Origin: Alphaproteobacteria bacterium
GTDB taxonomy: Bacteria; Pseudomonadota; Alphaproteobacteria; Sphingomonadales; Emcibacteraceae
Assembly: GCA_002401545.1 (NCBI GenBank)
Contig: NVTJ01000057.1
Coordinates: 1-13,530, forward strand
DNA length: 13,530 bases
Direction of reading: 5' to 3'
The position numbers and the translations under genes are program-made. Below the pieces are notes generated by a model that was given only the letters and a program-made list of their open reading frames with translations, made no database searches and was not told where the DNA came from. Within the stretch, counting starts at the first letter, position 1. Every line of letters begins with the position of its first letter. Positions 1 to 7,116 of the stretch are shown here, piece by piece.

Positions 1-450
1 GGCACCCAGTCCTTTGGCAAGGGATCGGTTCAGACCGTTATCCCGCTCGGCGCCAATGGGGCCATGCGCCTGACCACGGCTTATTATTTCACCCCTTCGG
101 GTAATTCCATACAGGGTGAGGGCATCACCCCGGATATTCTGGTGGAACAGATCAGGTTTGATAAATCCAAAAAGATCAACAGCCGCCGCCGTTCTGAAGG
201 TGACCTGCGCGGCAGTCTGGCCAACCCCAACGGCAAATCTGACGGCAAAGAGAGTAAAGATGATAAAAAAGATGCCAAAAAACCAGAAGAATCCGCCAAT
301 GATAAACAGGATGGCAGCGATGATAACAAAAAAGATGAAGATGACAAAGAAGATGAAGAACCTGTCCTGACCACGGCTCAGGACGATTATCAACTGAATT
401 ATGCCATCAATCTTTTGCATGGTATGGCCATTGCCAGAAACATCGATTAA
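1..450 (+). CDS. ctpA: S41 family C-terminal processing peptidase (CtpA-like), 3' part only
   Basis: Reading frame 1 is open from the first base to the TAA at 448-450, so the gene begins upstream of the window. The first residues read GTQSFGKGSVQTVIPL, the S41 motif carrying the catalytic lysine (codon 19-21); the catalytic serine lies upstream and is not visible. Next comes the family segment TTAYYFTPSGNSIQGEGITPDI. CtpA enzymes are exported Ser/Lys proteases, usually with a PDZ domain, that trim or degrade envelope proteins. Positions 232-360 encode a lysine/aspartate/glutamate-rich linker of about 43 residues, after which the usual C-terminal segment DYQLNYAINLLHGM returns. The acidic linker is longer and more charged than I expect for the family. 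The gene is followed after 15 bases by the deacetylase-like gene and is probably cotranscribed with it. Family assignment is firm; the exact orthologue name is inferred. Confidence 0.9.
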   Translation, partial: GTQSFGKGSVQTVIPLGANGAMRLTTAYYFTPSGNSIQGEGITPDILVEQIRFDKSKKINSRRRSEGDLRGSLANPNGKSDGKESKDDKKDAKKPEESANDKQDGSDDNKKDEDDKEDEEPVLTTAQDDYQLNYAINLLHGMAIARNID

Positions 451-465
451 CGGTTAAAACAGAAT

Positions 466-1554
466 ATGGTTGACGCGCCGGAACTGACAAGTATGACACG
501 CCACAAAAGGATCCGCCCACTCATGGTCGCGTGGATATTTGTGTTTGTCATGCTGGGAACAGGGTTTCTCTGGTTATCGCTTTCCCCGGATGTGGTCCCT
601 GATCCGGATAATGCGCCAGGCAATGATATTGACTCTGTGGTTGCAACGCAAAATATTACCATTGCCGAACCAACAGCCGCCCCGGAAACAACGCCGGTTC
701 ATGACCTGATCCCCCATATTGACCCTGTTGAGGACACAGGCATAAGCCTGGTCCCGGCCCCCATAGAGGGGCTGACCATGAAAGGGGCTAACGGGCCTTT
801 GCCTGTTCTTGGCCCGGATTCCATGGTTGTCTGGAAAGAATATGCCAGACCATATGACAGGGCTTCGGGTGATTTGCCTAAAGTCGCCATTCTTGTCACC
901 GGAATCGGATTGAACAGCAAAACATCCACCCTTGCCATTAAACGGCTGCCGGGACAGATAGACTTGGGCTTCTCGCCTTACGGCCGAAAATTGCAGAAAT
1001 GGATGGATGAAAGCCGCAAGGCCGGACATGAAGGATTTCTGATGATTCCGACGGAACCGCTGAAATACCCGGAAAATGATCCCGGGCCCCATGTCCTGCT
1101 CACCGGCGCATCTGTCAGGGACAATCTGAAAAAGCTTGACTGGCTGTTATCACAGATTTCCGGATATGTGGGGGTCATCAATGATATGGGATCAAAATTT
1201 ACCGCCTCCGAGACCGATATTCTGCCCATCCTGAAGGCGCTGAACGAACGGGGGTTAATGTTTCTCGACGCCCGCTCCACCCGCTTCAGTGTTGCCGCCA
1301 AACTGGCCCGGCGCATCGCCATGCCACGGGCGTTTAATAATCTCTATATCGATAATATTATCAACAGCACAGAAATTACCCGCAATCTGGCCACATTGGA
1401 AAATACCGCCCGCACATATGGCACAGCCCTGGGCGTGGCGCGGGCCTTTCCGCTGACCATAACGGAAATTGAGAAATGGGCGCAGGGGCTGAAAGACCGG
1501 GGCATTGAGCTGGTCCCCATAACCGCCATCGCCAACCGCCAGCCAATCCGGTAG
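466..1554 (+). CDS. Divergent polysaccharide deacetylase family protein (YibQ/DUF610-like), membrane-anchored
   Basis: The 362-residue protein has a short basic N-terminus, one membrane segment (about residues 20-40), a proline-rich linker (about 41-135) and a C-terminal NodB-like domain (about 138-355). Family landmarks visible are PKVAILVTGIGLN (139-150), GHE (187-189), LLTGASVRDNLKKLDW (211-226), GYVGVINDMGSKFTA (233-247) and GLMFLDAR (263-270). In better conserved relatives the first strand carries an Asp pair and the NDMGS segment reads NHMGS; here the Asp pair is replaced by Thr-Gly and the His by Asp240, so metal-dependent deacetylation is doubtful. It lies 15 bases after ctpA, suggesting one operon and a role at the cell envelope. 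Start choice is uncertain: ATG 466 has no clear ribosome site, while ATG 493 has GGAA about ten bases upstream and still leaves the membrane segment intact. Confidence 0.85.
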   Translation: MVDAPELTSMTRHKRIRPLMVAWIFVFVMLGTGFLWLSLSPDVVPDPDNAPGNDIDSVVATQNITIAEPTAAPETTPVHDLIPHIDPVEDTGISLVPAPIEGLTMKGANGPLPVLGPDSMVVWKEYARPYDRASGDLPKVAILVTGIGLNSKTSTLAIKRLPGQIDLGFSPYGRKLQKWMDESRKAGHEGFLMIPTEPLKYPENDPGPHVLLTGASVRDNLKKLDWLLSQISGYVGVINDMGSKFTASETDILPILKALNERGLMFLDARSTRFSVAAKLARRIAMPRAFNNLYIDNIINSTEITRNLATLENTARTYGTALGVARAFPLTITEIEKWAQGLKDRGIELVPITAIANRQPIR

Positions 1555-1561
1555 CTTAGGG

Positions 1562-2275
1562 TCAGGTTAAATCAGCAAAATATTTATCCTGAATCCGGTT
1601 GGTGAAATCCACCAGATTTTTATACGTCCGCGCCTTGTCAAAGGTCGATGCCGTGAAGGTATCAGACAATATCATTTGAGACAATATGCCAAAAGCGGTC
1701 GCATCAAGAGTGCTGACCCGGTCCCCGAAGAAATATTTCTTGTCACCAAGAAAATCCGATAAGGCCTGCAAATCCATGGCGGCTATTTCTTCAATTTCAC
1801 TCTCGGAATGGCGCCCGATACCATGGCCCTTCATGCCCTTTTCGACATTTTTCCTGATCATATTCGGCACGAACAACTTCAGGGGAAAAGGCAGAGAGCC
1901 AAAAAACATGCCCCTCAGAATCACCCAGTTATGGTCCAGAATCCAGCGGGCATAAACCATTGTCCAATAGAGTTCTTCATCTATCATTTTCATAAAGCCA
2001 TGGGCCACGGCCTTTTGCTCAGCCGTCAGGTGACCGTCAAGGATATTATTATGCTTTTGTTCCAAATGCCTTAAAATGAACGTGCTGTCAGAAATGATCT
2101 CACCCTCGTCCCTGATATAAGGCAATTTGTCTTTTGGCGAACTGCGCAGATATTTTGGGCCGCTGTGACTTTTATAGGGCAGGCCGGCCATCCTTAAGTA
2201 GGTTTCCGTCTTGACACAGAAAGGACTCGGATCACAGATCCTGCCCACGGTGCCGAATTTATACAATTCAATCAT
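1562..2275 (-). CDS. Glutathione S-transferase fold protein, Fax/metaxin-like
   Basis: The protein (237 residues from the chosen start) opens with MIELYKF and an N-terminal thioredoxin-like domain containing SPFCVKTETYLRMAGLPY (17-34), the segment characteristic of the Fax (failed axon connections)/metaxin-like GST group. The cis-proline of the glutathione site is visible as KLPYI (50-54) and the following acidic-serine pair as DS (63-64). The all-helical C-terminal domain includes DRVSTLDATAFGILSQM, matching the conserved N-capping box of GSTs. Substrate and partner are unknown; bacterial members are poorly characterised. I start at ATG 2275 because GAGAG sits five bases upstream and family proteins begin this way; two in-frame ATGs at 2290 and 2287 would add five or four residues but have no ribosome site. 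The gene converges on the deacetylase-like gene with only seven bases between stop codons. Confidence 0.85.
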   Translation of the reverse strand: MIELYKFGTVGRICDPSPFCVKTETYLRMAGLPYKSHSGPKYLRSSPKDKLPYIRDEGEIISDSTFILRHLEQKHNNILDGHLTAEQKAVAHGFMKMIDEELYWTMVYARWILDHNWVILRGMFFGSLPFPLKLFVPNMIRKNVEKGMKGHGIGRHSESEIEEIAAMDLQALSDFLGDKKYFFGDRVSTLDATAFGILSQMILSDTFTASTFDKARTYKNLVDFTNRIQDKYFADLT

Positions 2276-2303
2276 ATTCACTCTCATCATTATCTGAAAA
2301 AAG

Positions 2304-2332
2304 AGAATGTTCTATATATGTTCCTGTGTCAA
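2304..2332 (-). promoter_or_regulatory. Candidate sigma70-type promoter for the GST gene
   Basis: On the minus strand there is a perfect TTGACA -35 hexamer (2327-2332), a 17-base spacer and a weak -10 CATTCT (2304-2309, 3 of 6 matches). Transcription would begin near 2297, about 20 bases before the favoured ATG at 2275. The -35 is convincing, the -10 is not. Confidence 0.4.
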
Positions 2333-2343
2333 GCAAAGTTTTT

Positions 2344-2372
2344 TTGATCCTCGGGGCAAACCGGTTTATAAT
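2344..2372 (+). promoter_or_regulatory. Sigma70-type promoter for the rppH operon
   Basis: TTGATC (2344-2349) is followed, after an optimal 17-base spacer, by a perfect TATAAT (2367-2372). The start of transcription would fall near 2379. That leaves only about eight bases before ATG 2387 but about 23 before ATG 2402, which helps choose the later start. Its -35 element lies eleven bases from the -35 of the divergent GST promoter candidate. Confidence 0.6.
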
Positions 2373-2401
2373 GACCGCATAAATATATGGAATATGTGAA
2401 T

Positions 2402-2899
2402 ATGCCTGATGACCCTGCCATTCTTCCCTATCGTCCCTGTGTCGGTATCATGCTGCTCAATAAAAATGGTGCAGTTTTTGTTGCCAAACGCATCGACACA
2501 ATGGTCGAAGCCTGGCAGATGCCCCAGGGCGGTATTGAGGACGGGGAAGGCCCGAGGGAGGCGGCCTTTCGCGAAATGGAAGAGGAAATCGGCACCAGAA
2601 ATGCCAAAATTATCGGGGAACATGAAGACTGGCTACAATATGACCTGCCCGAACGTTTGATCGGCAGGGTCTGGAAGGGCAAATACCGGGGCCAGAGAAT
2701 GAAATGGTATCTCATGCGGTACCTTGGACAGGATAGTGATATTAATCTGGCCACAGACCAACCGGAATTCAGCACATGGAAATGGCTGGACATGAAGGAC
2801 CTTGCCCAGAGTATCGTTGAGTTTAAACGGCCCCTTTATGAAAAACTCATTCGTCATTTTGGCCCCTTGGTAAAATTAAGGGAAAACGGCATTCCGTGA
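2402..2899 (+). CDS. rppH: RNA 5' pyrophosphohydrolase (Nudix hydrolase RppH)
   Basis: RppH removes pyrophosphate from the triphosphorylated 5' end of transcripts, starting RNase E-dependent decay; related enzymes also split diadenosine polyphosphates. The 165-residue protein has LPYRPCVGIMLLN (8-20), then a complete Nudix box at residues 43-65 matching Gx5Ex7REUxEExGU, with metal-binding glutamates at 58, 61 and 62. The family segments AWQMPQGGIE, GQRMKWYLMR and WKWLDM follow, and the length is close to that of known RppH (about 160-176). ATG 2402 is chosen because the strong promoter places transcription start near 2379 and GGA lies about ten bases upstream; ATG 2387 would add five residues with almost no leader. 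It heads an apparent operon: its TGA overlaps the GTG start of the next gene. In many Alphaproteobacteria rppH lies between atpC and the deacetylase-like gene, as it roughly does here. Confidence 0.92.
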   Translation: MPDDPAILPYRPCVGIMLLNKNGAVFVAKRIDTMVEAWQMPQGGIEDGEGPREAAFREMEEEIGTRNAKIIGEHEDWLQYDLPERLIGRVWKGKYRGQRMKWYLMRYLGQDSDINLATDQPEFSTWKWLDMKDLAQSIVEFKRPLYEKLIRHFGPLVKLRENGIP

Positions 2900-3768
2900 A
2901 TATTACATGTACAAAATTAAAGATTCTACCCTCAATTCGCCAGGCCTACGGGTGCCTGTGGCACTATAAACTTCAACATGTGATGATTTCCATACTCGCG
3001 GTGCTGCCCTTCTGTCTTGCAGGATTTCAAGGGTATTTTGATCCGGTATTGGCGGTCTCCCCCACGACCCAATCCCTGCCGGAAGGATTTAACCTGTCCT
3101 TTGCCATACTGGTATTTACCACATTCATATGGGCTGTTCCGGTGATCATTCTGTGGCATCGCCTGTATCTTCTGGGGCCGGAACATCTGGTCCGAAAAAA
3201 AGTCTGGCCACTGATTACCCGCAGCCTGAGCGTCATCCATCATTCAATGGTTTTCTTTGGTATTGGACTGGTTATGGCAATTGCAATCACCGGGGGGATA
3301 TTATATCTGCGGGTAATGAGTGAATCAGAGAACATGGCGGGCACCATCACCGAAATGGGACAAATGGAATATGCCCTCTATATCTTTGGTATTTTTGTCA
3401 TATGCAGTTTCCTGCTGGGCCTTGCCCTGCGGCTCAGCATGGCTTTTTCGTCCCTGACCATCGGCAAGAAATTAAGTTATACCGCATCCTGGTGCCTCAC
3501 GCGCCGGAATACTTTCCGGATGCTGGCCGCAACCCTCATCGGCGGCATACCCCTGCTTGGCATAGAGGCCGCTCTTGTATGGGGGGGCAAATATTATTTT
3601 CACATTGATCTGCTGGCGGCGACCGCGCCGGAGCCTGATATGATTTATATTTTTGTATTACTCTCTTCGCCCCTTCTGACATTACCGGTGGCAATATTAT
3701 GCTCTCTGGCATCCACCTTCTATCGCCATTGCGGCTGTGCGGATTTCAGGGAATCAGGAAACTTTTAA
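2896..3768 (+). CDS. Hypothetical multi-pass membrane protein
   Basis: I do not recognise the family. The 290-residue protein shows about six hydrophobic helices (roughly 28-46, 67-88, 117-138, 158-183, 206-229 and 249-274), with a basic loop RRNTFR near 203-208 and a cysteine-containing tail. No catalytic motif is visible. The start is GTG at 2896, whose last two bases form part of the rppH stop (GTGA overlap), so translation is probably coupled to rppH. No earlier start would avoid a long overlap. The helices at 158-229 flank a segment rich in Ser/Thr and basic residues of a type often seen in uncharacterised alphaproteobacterial membrane proteins. Location is likely the inner membrane; function is unknown. 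Confidence 0.75.
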   Translation: MNITCTKLKILPSIRQAYGCLWHYKLQHVMISILAVLPFCLAGFQGYFDPVLAVSPTTQSLPEGFNLSFAILVFTTFIWAVPVIILWHRLYLLGPEHLVRKKVWPLITRSLSVIHHSMVFFGIGLVMAIAITGGILYLRVMSESENMAGTITEMGQMEYALYIFGIFVICSFLLGLALRLSMAFSSLTIGKKLSYTASWCLTRRNTFRMLAATLIGGIPLLGIEAALVWGGKYYFHIDLLAATAPEPDMIYIFVLLSSPLLTLPVAILCSLASTFYRHCGCADFRESGNF

Positions 3769-3770
3769 AT

Positions 3771-4469
3771 ATGACCGATCAATTTACCGGCTTTAACACA
3801 GATTTCTGGCATTTTTTCAGCGATTTGAAACAGAATAATAACCGGGAATGGTTTGCCACCAACAAGGAACGCTACCGGGACAAGGTCGTTACCCCCATCA
3901 GCGACTTCATTTGCGCCATAGCACCAAAATTGCGGCAAATTTCCCCCCATTACAATGCCGATCCCCGGCCCAACAGAGGGTCCATGTTCCGCATCTATCG
4001 TGATGTGCGTTTTTCAAAAGACAAACGGCCTTATAAAGAACATGCTGCTGCCCAATTCCGCCACAGAATGGGTAAAGATGCCCATGCCCCCGGCTTTTAT
4101 GTTCATCTGGAAGCGGGAAATATCAGGTATGGTGGCGGAATCTGGGCACCACCGGGCGAGACACTCTACAAAATCCGTGAACGCATTGCACATAAACCTG
4201 ACAGATGGCAAGCTGTGATCGAAGATAAAACCCTGTTGGATCACTTTGGCCGCATCCGCGGTGACAGTCTCAAACGACCGCCACGGGATTTTGATGGGGA
4301 TGCGCCTCATATGGAAGACCTGAAGCGGAAAAGCTTTTTCGCCATGAAGGCCTCAGGCGATTCAGATATTACCGCCACAGCCGGATTTATTGATGAGGTT
4401 ATCACGACATTCGAAGCCGCAACCCCCCTGATGCATTTTATATCCGATGCGGTGAATGTGGAATTCTGA
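3771..4469 (+). CDS. DUF2461 family protein (TIGR02453 type)
   Basis: The 232-residue protein begins FTGFNTDFWHFFSDLKQNNN and continues with REWFATNKERY (about 25-35), SMFRIYRDVRFSKDKRPYKEH, GFYVHLEAGNIRYGGGIWAPP and LKRPPRDFD, which is the conserved layout of DUF2461. The family is widespread in bacteria and has no established reaction; no signal peptide or membrane segment is visible, so it is likely cytoplasmic. ATG 3771 follows the previous stop by two bases and has AGGAAA upstream; the frame stays open further upstream but that would overlap the membrane protein. It is the last gene of the rppH operon, and its stop codon abuts, without a single spare base, the stop codon of the opposing serine hydrolase gene. 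Confidence 0.88.
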   Translation: MTDQFTGFNTDFWHFFSDLKQNNNREWFATNKERYRDKVVTPISDFICAIAPKLRQISPHYNADPRPNRGSMFRIYRDVRFSKDKRPYKEHAAAQFRHRMGKDAHAPGFYVHLEAGNIRYGGGIWAPPGETLYKIRERIAHKPDRWQAVIEDKTLLDHFGRIRGDSLKRPPRDFDGDAPHMEDLKRKSFFAMKASGDSDITATAGFIDEVITTFEAATPLMHFISDAVNVEF

Positions 4470-5885
4470 TCACTCCAGCGCCTTCAGAATATCGGCAGAA
4501 AATTTGGCCATGTCAAACCGCTGGCCATCGGCACTGTCATAACCGCGCCGGATGATCACCAGATTGCGCGAGGGGATGATCATCATATACTGCCCCCGGT
4601 TGCCCGCAGAGGAGAAAGCATCATCGGGCATACCGGGAAAACGGCTGGGATACAGCCAGAACTGCGCTCCGTAGCCCGGCGAAAGCGACCCGTCCTGCCG
4701 GAATTGGGGCGGCTGCGCGGGGGCGGGTGTGCTGACATAATCACGCCATCCCTTCGGCAGGATACGCTCCCCCCGCCAAAGACCATCATTCAGGTACAGG
4801 ATACCAAGGCGGGCCAGATCCCGTGATGTGGTCCAGACCTGACTGGACATGATAAAATTGCCCTGCCAGTCGGTCTCGGCGATAGTACGGCGCATACCAA
4901 TCTTCAGAAACAGGTTTTCCATGGGGAATTTGAGCATTTTTTCCGTATCATCAATAGTTGCCTTCAGGCTGCGGATAGCGAGCATGGTATCGTTATTGGC
5001 ATATTTATAGCGGCTCCCCGGCACCGCCTCCAGCATATTTCCGGTGGCTTTGTCTGTCACCAGACCACCGCCGTAATAGACAAAGCTGGTGCGGTTGCCA
5101 GAGGCGGTACTGTCCAGCCCACTGGCCATATGAAGCAGATTGTTGAGGGTGATCTTCCGGCGCGGATCACCGGGCGTTGACCATTCGGGGATATTGGCCG
5201 GGGCCATAACATCTAGTAAACCCTGTTCAACCGCAACCCCGATCACACTGACGGCAATAGATTTTGCCGTTGACCAAGTGCGCTGGGATGTATAGGGCGT
5301 GTAACCCGTCTTATAGCGTTCAATGAGCAGTTGATCGGCGGTTGTCACCAACACCGCACTCATCACCTTCGGGTCACCATATTTATCGGTGGTGAAGGCA
5401 TCATTTATGGTCGCCTGCAACGCAGTCGTGCTACTCAGTGTTTGAGGAATTCCATCCCCGAAAGGCCAGGGCCTGATGCTCATATCATGCATATAGCCCA
5501 TATCTGCAGTAACAATATATTTGCGCATGGAAAGGTCCGCCCCGGTGGGAAGCTGCGTGCATCCAAGGCCGGGCCGCCAGACGGCAAAGCGCGGCGGCAT
5601 ATCATTGCTGTACCAGGCGGAGACATATTTCTCCTGCGCATGGATTTTGGCGTCAGGAAGCGCGTCATAATATTTCCGGTAATCAACCCGGATACCGCTC
5701 AGTTCATCCTGCCTAATCATCTCGAACGACTTTCCGCCATTGAAGGTAGCACTACAGGTAAAGGCGGCCTTATAGCCCGCGACCTGTGCCTTTATGGTTT
5801 CCGGCCGCAGGTCAATGGCCTGAACAGTGAATGTCATCAGCGACAGTGCCAAGGCCGCAAAAATTATTTTTCCTGAACTATTCAT
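4470..5885 (-). CDS. Exported serine hydrolase, beta-lactamase family (PF00144-like)
   Basis: The 471-residue protein starts with a typical signal peptide (basic start, hydrophobic stretch to about residue 20, likely cleavage after VQA at 23). A roughly 130-residue region of no recognised fold precedes the catalytic domain. The active-site motif SxxK appears as STAK (205-208), the second motif as YAN (295-297), and the third position as GNRG (428-431) followed by QYMMIIPSRNLVIIRRG, as in penicillin-binding-protein-like esterases and amide hydrolases. TLNNLLHMASGLD and WSTAKSIAVSVIGVAV also match the family. It could be an esterase, an aminohexanoate-dimer-hydrolase-like amidase or a peptidase; the substrate cannot be read from sequence, and nothing points specifically to antibiotic resistance. 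The start lies three bases after the stop of the upstream phytase-like gene, and GAG-rich sequence precedes it, so the two are probably cotranscribed and translationally coupled. Confidence 0.87.
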   Translation of the reverse strand: MNSSGKIIFAALALSLMTFTVQAIDLRPETIKAQVAGYKAAFTCSATFNGGKSFEMIRQDELSGIRVDYRKYYDALPDAKIHAQEKYVSAWYSNDMPPRFAVWRPGLGCTQLPTGADLSMRKYIVTADMGYMHDMSIRPWPFGDGIPQTLSSTTALQATINDAFTTDKYGDPKVMSAVLVTTADQLLIERYKTGYTPYTSQRTWSTAKSIAVSVIGVAVEQGLLDVMAPANIPEWSTPGDPRRKITLNNLLHMASGLDSTASGNRTSFVYYGGGLVTDKATGNMLEAVPGSRYKYANNDTMLAIRSLKATIDDTEKMLKFPMENLFLKIGMRRTIAETDWQGNFIMSSQVWTTSRDLARLGILYLNDGLWRGERILPKGWRDYVSTPAPAQPPQFRQDGSLSPGYGAQFWLYPSRFPGMPDDAFSSAGNRGQYMMIIPSRNLVIIRRGYDSADGQRFDMAKFSADILKALE

Positions 5886-5888
5886 CTC

Positions 5889-6995
5889 TCATCTCAATCC
5901 GTTCACGGCAAAGGCCAAAATCTGGCTCACCTGGGCGCTGCTGAAATTATTATCAGAAATCAGCAGCAGGCTGCGGCGGCCATCCTTTAACGTCTTGCCA
6001 AAACTCACGCCCTCTATGTTATCAATGGTAATGCCAAGCGTCCCTAAATCAAGCAGTAATTTTTTAGTCACCGGGCTATAGCTGGCCCCTTTCAGGCTAT
6101 CCAGCTTTAACACATCTGTGGCCGTTACCAGATTAATCAGATAAAGCTTTACCGACAGCCCGGCCCCGGTGGAAAAGGACCGCTCCGTCACAATATACTG
6201 ATCGCGGTTCACGGCCAGAATGTCCACCACGCCATTGACCGAAAAATTGCCAAATGGCAGGCTTTCCTTATGAACAGGATCAAGGGCATAGACATATTCA
6301 TGGGCCGCCTGACCGCCTTCAATATCAAACTGCAACAGCCGCACATCAGCACCGTGATCCGCATCAGCCTCCGCTCCGTCCTGAATGAGCGGCCCTTCGG
6401 TGGACAGTAATATTGATTTCTGGTCTGTGGTCACGGTCAGGGCTTCAAAGGCCAGATTATCACGGATACCCCTGCCTGCCCCCACCCGGTATTTTTCCGG
6501 CACCGTAAAATCCCGCAGATAAGAACCATCCAGCGCCATTTCCCGGACAAAAGAATTTACCCCATATTTGGCGTGACCCTCACTTGTCCAGAAATAACTG
6601 TTGCGCGCCGGAGAAAGCCGCAGGGCCTCCGGGTCTATATAGCTCTTGCCCAGGAAATCCGGTTTTGGAAAAACGGTCCCATTCGGTCGCTTGATGAACT
6701 GCACATCTGTCACTTGCCAACTGTGGAAACCGGACAGGTCGTAGCCCAGTTTCAAGCCATAGAAGCGCGCCGGATTTTTATCGGACCGATCATCACATAT
6801 GGCCACAAAACTGTCAGTTTCCCCATTATAATCAAGGGCCGACAGGCCGCCAACCGTTGTGTCCTGAAATTTATAATCATGGGGAATGACCCGCTGACCG
6901 ATAAAATCAAGAGAGATATCCCCGCCGTATGAAAAGCAAACCATAAGGACGATGAAAAACAAACCGCCGCCCAGTTTTTTATAAAGTAAACACAC
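5889..6995 (-). CDS. Exported esterase-like activity of phytase family protein (PF13449-like)
   Basis: The 368-residue protein has a hydrophobic export signal (about residues 11-25) and then the beta-propeller-like family segments VGGLSALDYN, FVAICDDRS followed by PARFY, SYIDPEALRL, NLAFEALTV, LSTEGPL, YIVTERSFS and, near the C-terminus, NIEGVSF and LLLISDNNFS. These match the family named for esterase activity of a bacterial phytase; most members have no proven substrate, so hydrolysis of phosphate esters is only a possibility. A cysteine near residue 20 lies in LMVC, a poor lipobox, so I do not call a lipoprotein. The start is GTG 6995, supported by GAGGAAG seven bases upstream. The gene is first of a two-gene unit with the serine hydrolase (three-base gap), and lies downstream of the atp terminator. 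Confidence 0.85.
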   Translation of the reverse strand: MCLLYKKLGGGLFFIVLMVCFSYGGDISLDFIGQRVIPHDYKFQDTTVGGLSALDYNGETDSFVAICDDRSDKNPARFYGLKLGYDLSGFHSWQVTDVQFIKRPNGTVFPKPDFLGKSYIDPEALRLSPARNSYFWTSEGHAKYGVNSFVREMALDGSYLRDFTVPEKYRVGAGRGIRDNLAFEALTVTTDQKSILLSTEGPLIQDGAEADADHGADVRLLQFDIEGGQAAHEYVYALDPVHKESLPFGNFSVNGVVDILAVNRDQYIVTERSFSTGAGLSVKLYLINLVTATDVLKLDSLKGASYSPVTKKLLLDLGTLGITIDNIEGVSFGKTLKDGRRSLLLISDNNFSSAQVSQILAFAVNGLR

Positions 6996-7029
6996 CGTTT
7001 ATCTTCCTCAAAAATTAAATATCAAGGCT

Positions 7030-7058
7030 ATTCTTGACCAAATGATAAATTTTTGCAA
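7030..7058 (-). promoter_or_regulatory. Weak promoter candidate for the exported hydrolase operon
   Basis: On the minus strand TTGCAA (7053-7058, 4 of 6) and AAGAAT (7030-7035, 4 of 6) are separated by 17 bases, placing transcription start near 7023 and a leader of about 28 bases before GTG 6995. It directly follows the T-tract of the atp terminator. The matches are modest and the region is AT-rich, so this is tentative. Confidence 0.25.
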
Positions 7059-7060
7059 TA

Positions 7061-7094
7061 AAAAAGCTCCGTAAATTCAATTTACAGAGCTTTT
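7061..7094 (-). terminator. Intrinsic terminator of the atp operon
   Basis: GCTCcGTAAAT (7066-7076) pairs with ATTTACaGAGC (7080-7090) with one mismatch and a three-base loop; flanking A5 (7061-7065) and T4 (7091-7094) can extend the stem. Read on the minus strand it lies 23 bases after the atpC stop and is followed by TTTTTATTGC, so it should end atp transcription. The near symmetry with A and T tracts on both sides means it could work in either direction. Confidence 0.85.
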
Positions 7095-7116
7095 AGAAAT
7101 TTATATTCAACGGTTG

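Noticed and set aside
574..1092. A 172-codon minus-strand open frame
   Set aside because: It is antisense to the deacetylase-like gene, which has clear family motifs, and it has no features of its own.
5331..5876. A 181-codon plus-strand open frame
   Set aside because: It is antisense to the signal peptide and N-terminal part of the serine hydrolase and has no recognisable domain or good start site.
4470..5885. Serine hydrolase considered as an antibiotic-resistance beta-lactamase
   Set aside because: Only the general fold motifs SxxK and YxN are present; the third motif, long N-terminal region and context fit an esterase or amidase-like hydrolase, and there is no evidence for drug hydrolysis.
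7061..7094. The hairpin considered as a transposon end or repeat element
   Set aside because: It is a single copy in the window, with A and T tracts and position after atpC that fit an intrinsic terminator.
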